Assembly: GCA_019843655.1 (NCBI GenBank)
Contig: JACDQD010000005.1
Span: 28,902,954-28,966,953 of the forward strand
Length of the DNA: 64,000 nucleotides
Direction: 5' to 3'
Source of the DNA: Lethocerus indicus
Taxonomy: Eukaryota; Arthropoda; Insecta; Hemiptera; Belostomatidae
Part shown: positions 49,901 through 61,229 of the stretch, one piece after another
Layout: every line of letters begins with the position of its first letter
Position numbering within the stretch: the first letter of the stretch is position 1
Made by a program: the position numbers and the translations under genes
Notes under the pieces: generated by a model
The model's input: the letters and a program-made list of their open reading frames with translations, nothing else
Told to the model about the DNA's origin: nothing
Database searches by the model: none

Positions 49901-52900
49901 GCCAACTCTCGCCGATATTTATTGCGCCCGGCATAGCACACACACAGAACCTCAACCTCTTTACAGGCAGACCACTCCTTTATTCTCTCCCCGATATCTC
50001 CCCACATCTAGGCAGGTATTTCCCCCTATTCCTCAGAATTTTTGCCCATCTATCCTGCGACCAATATGCGAAACGAATAGGGCTAGTAAAATTCATAGGC
50101 GAGTTATTCGTAGTACTTTCGGATAACTAAGATTCGGTGGTCCACACCTTCCGGAAATATAGCACGGAGGCACAAAAAGGGTACGCTTTAACATACTGAA
50201 AAAAACATATTTATAATGCTGGCAGGAAAACGGTTCGAGGAGGCTGTGGCACCGACGACACATACAGTAGACCCGCGTTCCGAGGGGTGGGGCCGATATA
50301 ATTACACCGTAAATACAGGCCCGGGGAATGTGAAACGCGTTTCCGCCCGAAAAACCGTTCGCTGAAAATCATTCGTTTGGCCTCCCACGGCCCGAGAGAG
50401 GAGGCGCACAAAGAGAGAGAGAGAAAGAGAGACAGACAAGGCCCCGTCGATACGTTGCGGGGTGCGGTGGGAGGGGGTTCAGGGGGGCGAGGCGGGGACA
50501 AGGGGGTTTAATACCCCTAATGCACACACTCACACTCACACTCGCCTGCCACCGATCGGAACCCCATTATAATTTATTTGTTAATATCGATTCCCGGGCC
50601 ACACCACCCGGCAAACATTTATTATCGTTCGCCGGGAGGTAGGCGGCTCCAAATACAACTGTTATTTCACACGCGGACACCGATATGTCGGAGGTCCTTA
50701 ATTTCTCTTACTCCCCACGCCATCCAATGTGTCGGGGGGCGGGTACGACGAAAGGGTTCCGTTTTCAGCGGTTCGCCAGTCGCTATTGATTTCCGAACGA
50801 ACGGCGAATCGACGCCTAGCATACAATAGAAATCGCAAAGGTATTATCGACCCGGAAACTCGTTACGTTGCGACATAATAATATACCTATAACGACAACT
50901 AGGCTGGCAGCTTTTAAATTTAAAAAAAAAGCGCATTAGAACTACGTTTGAGACAACTGTCAAATGCGGTTTCCCGTTCGCGACACTTACAATGCATGCC
51001 TAGGCATAACCGAAACAGGGAGTAAATATACCTAATAATATTCGGTTTGTGGTACGTCGTGTGCTTATTCCGCTTTTCACAACTCTCGGGCTCTGTCTCC
51101 TCCTGTTCCGTTCGGCCCTACTATAGAAGAATGGCGGTGAAACGCGGCGGGCAATTGTCGGAATTTTCTTCGCAACGAGTTTTTAATGCGGCGACGTCAC
51201 CGCACACACGGAGGCGTTATTCGGTCGTCCAATTTCCGAATCCGTTACGGGGCGGCCGTCGCCTTAATATTTATCCGATAATTGTCCTCCTCGTCGGGAC
51301 GACACACAATGACGCCGGAATTCCTTTTACTCCCGGGACCGAGCAGGAGGCCCGTCGCTAAATACTTTTAAAAAGGACCGAGAGTCCATTTTTTCACTCT
51401 CTCTCTCTCTCTCGCTCCATCCGATACCGGCAGAATGTAATTCACCGCGTCGGTCGCCATTATTACCTCCCGGGAAATTTTCCGTAACGAGGCTGGGCTC
51501 GTTTATCGAGGCTAAACGCGAGACGGGGGCCGTGCATTTAATGCCCTCAAACAATCCGTCGCCGCGATAAGAAAAAAGAGCCGGGACGAATTTAATAACA
51601 GAAATTGCCGTAGAGCCCGCCATTAACTTCGAACTTGTAGGGTCGAACCGATAGAAGAATGGCGGAAATACACCCCCTCCCCCCCCGCCTCTTTTATTTA
51701 TCGCTCCGCTGTACGACGGGACAAAACGTCCGGGCGAATTAATTAAATTAGCGCCAGATACGCGCTACCGGGCAAATTTCACTCAATTTATAATCCGACA
51801 CACGGAGGAGCGATATCCTGGTCAGTAACGTCCGTCCGCTGGGAGGAGGATCGTTAATAAAAAGAAACAACGGGCTATTCGCATATAGCCCACGGGCCGG
51901 GATGCCTTCACGCCCGCCGGCCGGGGACATATTCAGTGTTCGACAAAAGCCCCGTGCATAATGCCGGCCGTCATGAAAACACCTCTCCGGGGATCGGTAC
52001 GCCGAAGAAAGTATAACAACTTTTCCTACCCGATATACCTTTCTTGCACGTCCGTCGGCGACGTGGGAAACCCCGAGTCTGAATGGAGGCGGGGGAAAAA
52101 AAAAGGAAAAATCGGACCCGTAGTAACACACCGTAGCGATGATCTTGTAAATACGGCAATAGAATACGTCGAAACTAACCGGTAAAAGCCGATAGTCAAA
52201 GTAAAAAAAAAGAAACAGAACTTTCATTCCCAATATAACGGGTGGTAAAAAACGCGATGGAAAACATCGGTCCCGTTTGACGGACTATTATGCGTGTGTC
52301 CAAACAGTTTTATATTTCCAATTCTCCACAGAAATGAGTAGTGGAGAAGAAGAACATTCTACACATTACGTTCTGGTCTTAGGTTGAGAACCATGATAAT
52401 CAAAGATGCAAAATTATTTCCAGGCAATATCAAATTTTCCTCGATTACGATACTATTCAACATCTCACCAAAAATTAAAATAAACGGATCTTTTCGTATA
52501 ACAAAGTACAGCACACTGTCTTTAGAAAGAATCTCCTGTAATGCTTCATTGGTTTTAATGGTATACATTTAAATTTAGGAATAATTCGACGTGACGTGGC
52601 AAACGGTCGCGAAGCCACTACTTCTGTTAATTAAACAGAAAGGGGGAGAGAACTGACGGGAATGAATTTTTCAACGAAATGCGACGGAAAGGTTCAAATT
52701 TATCGCGGGATAGTGGAGGCCCCTCGGATAGAGGAGGCGAGCGGGAGGCAGACCGTCCACAATGGCTGTTTAATTCTGTGTACCTCCATTGGAGTCATCA
52801 ATTCTCCCCGTATGGACACAATGATCTCTCTCTCTCTCTCTCCTCTCTCCCTTCCACTCGTTATCCTCCCTCTGTCTCATTCCCTCTTCGGCTTATATTG

Positions 52901-55900
52901 ACTTCCATATAATCCCGTCCGGCCGGCCCACTATTCCAGCCGTGAACACCTATCGGACTGGACCGGTCCGGGGATCACAAAATGGAAGCTCCAGTCGCTT
53001 TAATCAGGAAGCAGAGTCTGGAGAGTCCGAGTGAAGCAATTGAAAGGACGATTAGATTAAAGGACAATTTCTACTTGCGGATGGATAATCCACTTCCGGT
53101 AGAGACCGGAGCCTGCTAACAAATTTATTTAATTTATGTTCGCCATACCAATCAATACCAATTTAAAAATTAAACTCTCGAAGCCCGAATTATGCCGGCA
53201 GATTCGAGTCGTACCAGAAAGACGTTCGGTATAGTGATCGGGGAGGGGAATTGTGGGGTAGGAGGCTGTGGAGGGAACTTCCGGCATCACTTATTTATAA
53301 GCCAAGAAACTGTATTTGAGAAGAGCCGAAAATTGATGCCATTCACGTTCGTGGGTGAGGGGTAGCGGGAGGGGGGCATGTTTTAAGCGGACCGACTTGT
53401 GTTCGGCATATTTAAGGGAACGGGTTCATTCGATTTTTCTCCCCGGGCCCGGCGGGCCCCGTCCTGACATATTTATTAAGCGCTCTACCGTCGCTGCCGA
53501 TTCCGGATTATATTTATTTTATTCCGTGGGGGCCCCCCTCCAGGGAAAATATACGAGGAAATTATAATTGCGGAGCCGATTTTATTTTTTGTCGGCCCAT
53601 AAATTTAACCGGCGTTGCCTACTGAAAAACGGAGGCCGGGACCGGCCGGCCGAGCGACCTACGGAATAACAAAGAGAAACAAATTTTATATTAAGAAGCC
53701 TCGGGTGTGCTCCCGTCCTTCGCCCCGGTTCCGATAACGCACACGCGCCTATAATTCATTCCCGTCCTTTATAATATATCCGAACAACGTTTCTGCCGTC
53801 CGAACATATTTAGCGTAGTTAGACGGCGTTCTCTCGTATCCCGTCGAGTACAACGCGGGTCGGGCTTTATCTCGGGTACATTTCTCCGTTTTACGGCCTA
53901 AAAATGAGCCTTTCCTAAGCTCTCCGTGGGCGTCGAGGTCCGGACCGAGAGACGTAGAGGATCGCTCTCCCCTCGCAACGAGATAATATCTTCCACCGTC
54001 GCCATCGCCTTATCGCCTTTTTCCGTTTGAATTCGAACCCACCGAGGGAGGAATCCCGATAACGAGCACGGATATAAAAAAAAACATACGAGACCGAAAT
54101 CGAACGCGGCGTAAAAACGGACGCGATAAAAACGGTAATGACGGCGATAACTAACGTAAAAGTCAATTACCGTCCCGGGTATTAACATAGGAAGCGGTCC
54201 ATAATCCCGGGAAATACTTTTTTGATAGATTTCACTTCGGGACGTTAAGATCCTCCGATTGTATTCACGAAAAACTTTCCAAATACCTGAACTAGACTCA
54301 CCGGTCCTCATTCATTTCAGGAGGGACACAGTCGGTAAAACGTGGACAACCTTTGAATACGACTTTAATTGTTTAAAAATAGCATATATTTCTATAGTAT
54401 ATATACACCGAATTTGCCTACACAGGGTAGCTATTTTAATTAATCGAGGAGAGAAATAAGCCTGTTTTAAGTTAGAAATTACCAACCAAGTCGAATAAGA
54501 CGGCCGATGGGGGAATAAAGTCGGAATCGGATAAGTTTTATCGGAGCGTTCTAATCAACTAATCAATAGTAGCGCGCCCTGTATAAATAGCGGACGTAAG
54601 GAGCCCACTAAATATTTATCGGGCGGTGGCATCGATCGGGGATGCCATCCGCCGTGTCCCACCGTAATTTGCACACCCTCAATAATCCCAGTTTTTACCG
54701 CGGCCGACGAACAATTATGTCGTAAAAAAAGAACGGGTTAAACCCCGCGCCAAGTACAACTTAGAATCCCCGCTCTTGAAAAATTCAGTACCGGGATAGA
54801 GCCGCTAACCGGGGGGCTGGGGGTAGAAGGGAGGAGGCCTGCAATTATGCAGAAAGGTACCGTCTGAATTATTAACCGATAGGCCGGTTCCTGCCTGTGA
54901 GTACACCTGTTAGGTCCGACGAACAGTCCGACCCCGCTCCTGTAACGCTGTAACGCACGCCCAGATTTCAAACTCAACCGCATTTCGCAGTGAATGGCTC
55001 CAATAGTCGGAATCGATAAATAAAATGTACTGTATGAATTGATAGTGTTTGCGACCTTGTGGGACGCTACGCTCGTTGTACGGATGTTAATCGTTAAACT
55101 ACCCCTCAGAAAACGGCGGCCAGTCGGCGTATTTAATTTCAGCCACCCCTGCCTCACCCCGTCTACAATATCCGGCATCGGGATCAACGAACATTCGATT
55201 TTTATTGTATCGGTTTACAAAGCGAGAGAGAAAGAAATGTGGCGCGCCTGAAATGACATTAGGACCCGCCGCGGGTGGTTTGGAGGGGGCTACCGGTTGT
55301 CGCACCCCTACGGTCCTGACTCCGACAGAAATTACACTTCTTTATCAACGAAGAAATATTAAAGGGTGAGAAGTGGAGATTGGTGGGGGGGGGGCGCGAA
55401 TGCAAATAACGTTTTTTGTCCTAAGCGGACCCGCTCATTAGCGGTCAGGATACCTGGCTCCCTCGGCGCCTACTGCACATTCTTCTCGGTGTTTTTTTTT
55501 TGTGTGTGCGCTCCCGGCCTCACTTCGGAAGGGTTGAAAACTGGCGATTTGCATACGGCTACGGGGACATCCCCCGGTGGACCTGACACGCGCGGGCACA
55601 ATGAGCTACCCCTCGCGGCGCCGTGTTGTTGTTATTATTATTATTATTGTTCTCGAGACGTCTCTATTTGTCGCCGGGTTACCGCCTCCAGAAGTGATAC
55701 CGGCTGCATTCTCATGCAAATCCGAAGATGGTGCCACAGGCGACACAGTCAAATGTTAACAATGGGCCTCATGAAGTGTTGAATTCGGCGCGTTATTTTT
55801 TTCCTTTTTTTTATTACGAGGGGCTCTCCGATATCATTTACCGGTACATTACATACCGTTTGATCGCGACGGGAGGGCATGTTAATATTGATGATGCAGT

Positions 55901-58900
55901 CGCGCCGATTCTTATACTGCGCGAAACCGTTCAATACCCCTTCCCCAGTCCTATTATCGAACGTTGGAATTATCGATCGGGAGTTGCGATAAGATGAATA
56001 TAACGGCGTAACGATTCGGAAAGAATTTTCGTACCGGCAATTCGGGTTTTATTACAAGGATAAGAGGCGGACGGCAGGTACCGCACTGGAGATTTACAGG
56101 GTGCGATACGGTTTCCGGGCTTTGACCGACAGTTAAGATCCCGGCGTGAAATATAACTCGAACTATATTCAAACGACGCTCGAAAAAAAAATCTCCCCCA
56201 AAAAAAAGAAATCTCCGAAATCGGTAATAAAGCGACTCACGGAGTTGGGGCATGAAACATAATTGCGGCCGAAACAATGTCGTCATTATCTGTTCGGTCC
56301 GAAACGGTGTGATGTTTAGGGGGCCATTACGCCGAGTTATTGGATCGGGACCGCTGCCGACGTAAATCACTCACGTTATCGCAATATAAAATTCTCTTTG
56401 GGCGCACGCACTCGAAAACTAACGGACAACGGAGGGGCCGTTTAGATCTCGCTATCTGAGGTCGGCTTAGCGATGATTTACACTTTTCCGAACCCGCTAA
56501 CTGCTCTAATTACCCGTACGGGAACCGCTATCTTCCGCGATATACCGAAATGACACCAGATATAGCCGAATATTTTCAATAACTAATAAAATTCTCGTTA
56601 CCCCGGTTCGAATTGAAATTAGAAATTTTAATAACAAATAAATTCATACGTAACAACTATAATGAATAGTTGAATGAAAGAAAAAATTAAAAGCACGATA
56701 TCTACCATGCACAGCAATAAAGTCAAATATTGCGCTATTGAAAATGTACATAAAAATCACTCGCTATTCACATACGAACACAATTCGAAAGTTGATCTCA
56801 AAAACAGATAAAATATACAGGTTTCGTTAAAAAATGAGGAGTGATGGGAAAATTATAGGAGGAACAAGGTAAATTCTAATTACGGCCATGATACAAATTA
56901 TAAATATCCAGATAAGATATAGATGTGCATTCACATGTGCTCCGGGAACACTCGGTTGGGTACACAAATGTGCGCGGTCCATTTATCCGCCTACTGGCAC
57001 ACAACATGGGTACGAACTGGTAGGAAGAAGCGTATTGGAGGGCACACACACAAACACAAAAGCTGTAGAAAAACACCATTTTAATGTTGTGTGAGAGGGG
57101 GGGGGAAGTGAGGGGGCCTCAAGTCAAAACTACTAGAGCCGAAAAAGAAATCGTCACAAAAACGGCCGTAAAAGTGCCGATAGCTATATATATATTATAT
57201 AACACCTTCCAAAGCCCGCTGCGCCACTCCTTAAGGCCGTTTTTAATAGAAATTCCCTTTTTCCCTTTTCGGGCGAACCCAAAATACGCTCGATCGCTCT
57301 AATTCTGATTTCCTATGAGGATTCGGTGTGGGTGGGATTTTATAAAATTTCTATTTAATGAAAAACCACTAACCTCTTCATAGTGGACTGCGTCCGAAGG
57401 CGCACCCCAAACTGAAACCAATCAGAAAGCGTATAAATTTTAACATTTTTAGAATTTAACTGTTTTTTTTTTTTACTTTGTTTTAAAGATAGGAATAGTT
57501 ACAGCCTAAGGCCCACTGTTGTCAGCCAACTCGAAATTGTCTGGAGTGGCGCAATAACCAGGCGCTTGAACTGTAATCGTTTCCCCAAAAACCTTCATTA
57601 TTTTTCAGTACAGTTTATTAGAAATTTTTTCTTTGTTAAAAGAGAAAAGATAAAAACATTTACAACTCCGCCGACCGTACGGCCGTAAACGATACTCTAA
57701 GAAATTTACGAGACAATAAAGAAATATCAATATTTTCGTCGCCGCGCGTTAATTTCTCCGCGGGAATAACTTTGGCCGGCTTCCAAACGGCACACTTTGT
57801 GGCCGGCCTAATATTTTCTAATTAATGGCTCATAGTCAGTCAGACGCGGCGTTAAAAATACGCGAGAAATAGTTTGGCTAAAATTAAAAGCGAAATAACG
57901 CCTAAAAATATATTCCGGGATTCAATTACGATTCAATGACGTTTTCTTGGAACGCTACCCAATCTCTGCGGGCGTTTCTGACCTTTTTCGGACCGAATTA
58001 TCATCCTCGAATGTTGCAGCCTCCCTCCAAGCAATTTTCTTATTATTACTGTCTCGTTTCCCCGTGTCGCTTCATGGAACAGCGAAATAAATTTCCTCGT
58101 ATTAATTTTATAGGTATTCAGGAAGTCGCGAATAATTATTCACTCCGTGTCAATAACAGGTGGCGGACTGTGCCAGCGGCAGTTTCGTGTCGACCGGCAG
58201 TTGAGTACGCGGTGAAGATTCGCCGAGATCGCCCCCTCGGCCCACAGGCTTCATCGTCCATTTCCCGAACCTCGTCGGTTTTCGAGAGGCAGTTAAAATG
58301 CCGACAAAAAACTGCCTGTACGAGTTCGGCCGGTCTCATGCCCCGGTGCAGTAACGCTCATCGCCCCCGTTTCAATCGGGTCCCCTGAGTTTCAATCAGG
58401 CCCTCCCCTCACCCCTCAGAAGCCCCCCCACCACCCCACCCGCCGGCTTGTTTTATTTGTTTTATTGCCGGGCCGAGAAATACGTGTTATCTTTACCCTC
58501 GACAGTACTGCTGGCAATCATGCAAGGACGGTACCATCCTACGATACAGCCCGCCGCCTCTCTCGGAAATAGAACGGCCACGCGATGGGCACCAGACCGG
58601 GCTCCCATTACCCGTTACGATTGGGAGAGGATTATTCCCACCGTGTGATAAGACACTCCCACTAAATAGACGCCACCTTTTTTGGTCGTCGGGGATTTCA
58701 CGGGGCCGCCGATGGAGCGTGAACACGATTTCGGCCCGACAGACGTGTCGTCGTTATCCATCTTCCTCCGACGGTGATGTAGCCCACTTAATAAGAATCG
58801 TGGATTCTCCGCCTCGATTTAGAGGAGTGTGCTACTCGGTTCTGTGTCGTATATCGACATTTAGTCCCAACGGTTTTTTCAACTGATTACACGAACAGAA

Positions 58901-60490
58901 ATAATGATTTATATTTACCGAGTTAACGTTACGGTTACAATGAATTTCCGGTGTTTCTACGCTCGGTACTATTTTCCGTAATAAACGCAATAAGGTGTAC
59001 TTTTTTATGTTACAAGAACGTGTCTGGTAATGGTCGAAATGGTCTAATGGAAATCTGCACATTTAGGCTGAATGGGAGAGGACTATGAAAGACCGGCCAT
59101 TTCTCACGCGCTATTAAATCGAATAAGAACAAAGGGCGTGAAAATGTTCGGCAAGCGTGCGTCGGTCGTTTCCCATAGCTGCGGAATATCCAGGCGAGGG
59201 AGTAGAGTATAACCCTCTCTTTTAATCGGGCCTCTCGGTTATTACGGTAATGGCGGCGGACGCCCCCTCCAACCGGGATCCCGGCCCGGGGCCCTTTTCA
59301 AAACCAGTTACATTTATGGCCCAGAAATGAAATTGTAATCACGGTCGCTCGCCCGCCAGGAGGTTCACAGTACATTTATTGCGGGGAGGGGAAAAAACAT
59401 TTTCGTTACCCCGGAGACGAGAAAACAACGGGAGCCATTGTAACCGGCCCGAGCGCATATCCATAAAAGAGGAAGAGGGTGCGCGTACGTGTGTGTACAC
59501 TGGGCGGGGACATTAATATATCACCGGGTAGTTCTGATGTGGAATCGGGGAGAATGGCGGGGAGGGGAGAGGGCGTCCAACCAAATGTGTATCCTTATAA
59601 TAAAAAAAAGCCCGTTGGAGGGGAGGAGAAAAAGGACAGGCGCATTTCGGGGACGGGGGACATAGATCAACGACGAGAAACGTGGAAACGGGAGAACCGT
59701 ACCAATAGAGGGGGACGTTCTAATTGATCCGCGCCGGCTCCCCCTCCGCCCTATCCCTTTTTTCTCTTTTTAAACACAAAAATATATCTCATTCCGAGAC
59801 ATAAATCAGGAATAGGACGCCATTGTCCCCGCCCGTCCGGACGGCCCTCCCGAAAAGGGTGGACCTCACCCCACGCCCGGAAGGAGGACGAGGGTGGCGA
59901 TAGGACGGGAGGGATGCGGAAAAAAAGGATTACATTTGTTTAAGTTAATTTCCCCCGGCGCAAAAAAAGATCTGTTACGCCCTCCGGTTAACTGAGTCAC
60001 TACGGCCGTCCTTCCTCGGAGTCGGTTCCGGCCATTACGGATCGATTCGGACCGATTTCGAATAAAAAAGGAACGGGTGGAATTGTGGCATCGTGGAAGG
60101 GGGGAGGGGGAGAGACGCGAGAACTTCCCCGAGCTTCGATTTTTAATTTACGACAGCTGCGGAATGGCTGACGGGCCCACTGAGTCACTGCTACCCTTGT
60201 TCTAGCACGCCTAAACCATTTGTATGTAGCTTGGGGAATATATGGAGCCGAAGTCGATATCTAGTGCCGAAATGTCGAAGACGGTACGTAAATGTACCCT
60301 TAACATTTAAGGGAGATTCCAAATCAGCCGGTATTGAATAAACAACGAGGAATTCTAATCGGAAGGTTAAATGTAACGGCTCTGGCCAAGGCGAGATGGT
60401 GTGACGACGAAGGATTCAGGATAGGTGGGAAGGGATGGGGGGGGGTTAGCAGTTAAGACTCATTCGTAGCGGAGACAGAATTTATGAGCG
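46990..60490. other. Intron-like DNA
   Basis: Long non-coding stretch. Frames up to 186 codons (49566-50126 plus, 51748-52233 minus, 57936-58388 plus) show no domain, no methodical codon use and no good splice context. Short CT/GA runs lie at about 50412 and 51397. Confidence 0.45.
52824..52852. repeat. CT microsatellite
   Basis: Short CT run with one CC interruption. Confidence 0.9.
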
Positions 60491-60492
60491 GC

Positions 60493-60519
60493 GGTCTCTC
60501 GTCCCATGGAGGAGAGACC
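60493..60519. other. Hairpin GGTCTCTC / GAGAGACC
   Basis: Perfect 8-bp arms around an 11-base loop, 20 bases upstream of copy 1 of the duplicated module. Confidence 0.6.
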
Positions 60520-60521
60520 AC

Positions 60522-60605
60522 CGACACGAATTAACCCCAAGAGAGATTTCATGAGGAAGTCATTAACTGGCTGAATTGGTTTAGCCATTAAACTGTGACG
60601 TCGTT
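60522..60605 (+). repeat. Duplicated module, copy 1
   Basis: Its core at 60541-60584 recurs at 61141-61185 with a single inserted C. Flanking similarity is weaker: CGACACGAATTAA upstream matches CGGCACAAATTAA at 61116, and CGTTAATACGG downstream matches TGTTAATACAAC. The two copies are 600 bases apart. The core contains TGGCTGAATTGG, one base off a pol III A-box, but no B-box follows in either copy. Confidence 0.85.
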
Positions 60606-61115
60606 AATACGGTGAGCGAACGACAGACGAGACCACGGTGGGCCCAATCTAAGAATTTCAATTCGACGACCGGACGGCACGAAGACGTTAAAAACCCAAC
60701 TGTCGGGCTATTCAGTCCATCCGCTATAGAATATAGATTCGTATTTATAAATAAATCCAAACTCAAAGTGATTATGACTAATTATTCAACAGTCATTCGT
60801 CCATGCACGGTTGCGAAAGTAATATTCCGTCATAGAGAAATTTTACAATTCAGGATAGATTTATCCATATCACCTCCCGTTATCTTGTCAGCACCAAGTT
60901 TTTGCCAGCCGCGATTCAGGCAGTATCCTTCTAGTTTTGTATGGGTACGTCACCCGATAAACGTGGCGATGTTTCTATATTTTATTGGGAGCGAGGGTCA
61001 AAGTATGGAGGTGATACGGCTAGATTTAATAACCGGTCAGAGAACTTGCGCAGTTAATTCAGGAGGAACCGCAGATGGCCGTCCTGGGGACGGGGCGACG
61101 TGACTGTTGTTAAAC

Positions 61116-61222
61116 CGGCACAAATTAAGGGGCAAGCGCAGAGAGATTTCATGAGGAAGTCCATTAACTGGCTGAATTGGTTTAGACACTGAACTCCGCC
61201 CGTTGTTGTTAATACAACGGGC
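61116..61222 (+). repeat. Duplicated module, copy 2, with adjacent hairpin
   Basis: Second copy of the module described at 60.5 kb. Directly after the core is a perfect 9-bp hairpin, GCCCGTTGT (61198-61206) and ACAACGGGC (61214-61222) with a 7-base loop, that copy 1 lacks. Confidence 0.85.
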
Positions 61223-61229
61223 CCTTCTG

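Noticed and set aside
49566..50126. 186-codon plus-strand frame
   Set aside because: Several other frames on both strands overlap it with similar lengths, which indicates GC-driven openness and not a gene.
56601..56616. GGTTCGAATT resembling a tRNA B-box
   Set aside because: No A-box at a suitable distance upstream and no cloverleaf can be drawn.
60561..60580. TGGCTGAATTGG resembling a pol III A-box in the duplicated module
   Set aside because: One mismatch and no B-box downstream in either copy, so a tRNA-derived SINE is not supported.
60612..61103. 163-codon frame between the two duplicated modules
   Set aside because: Its position between direct repeats suggested a small element gene, but the peptide shows no recognisable motif and its codon choice looks random.
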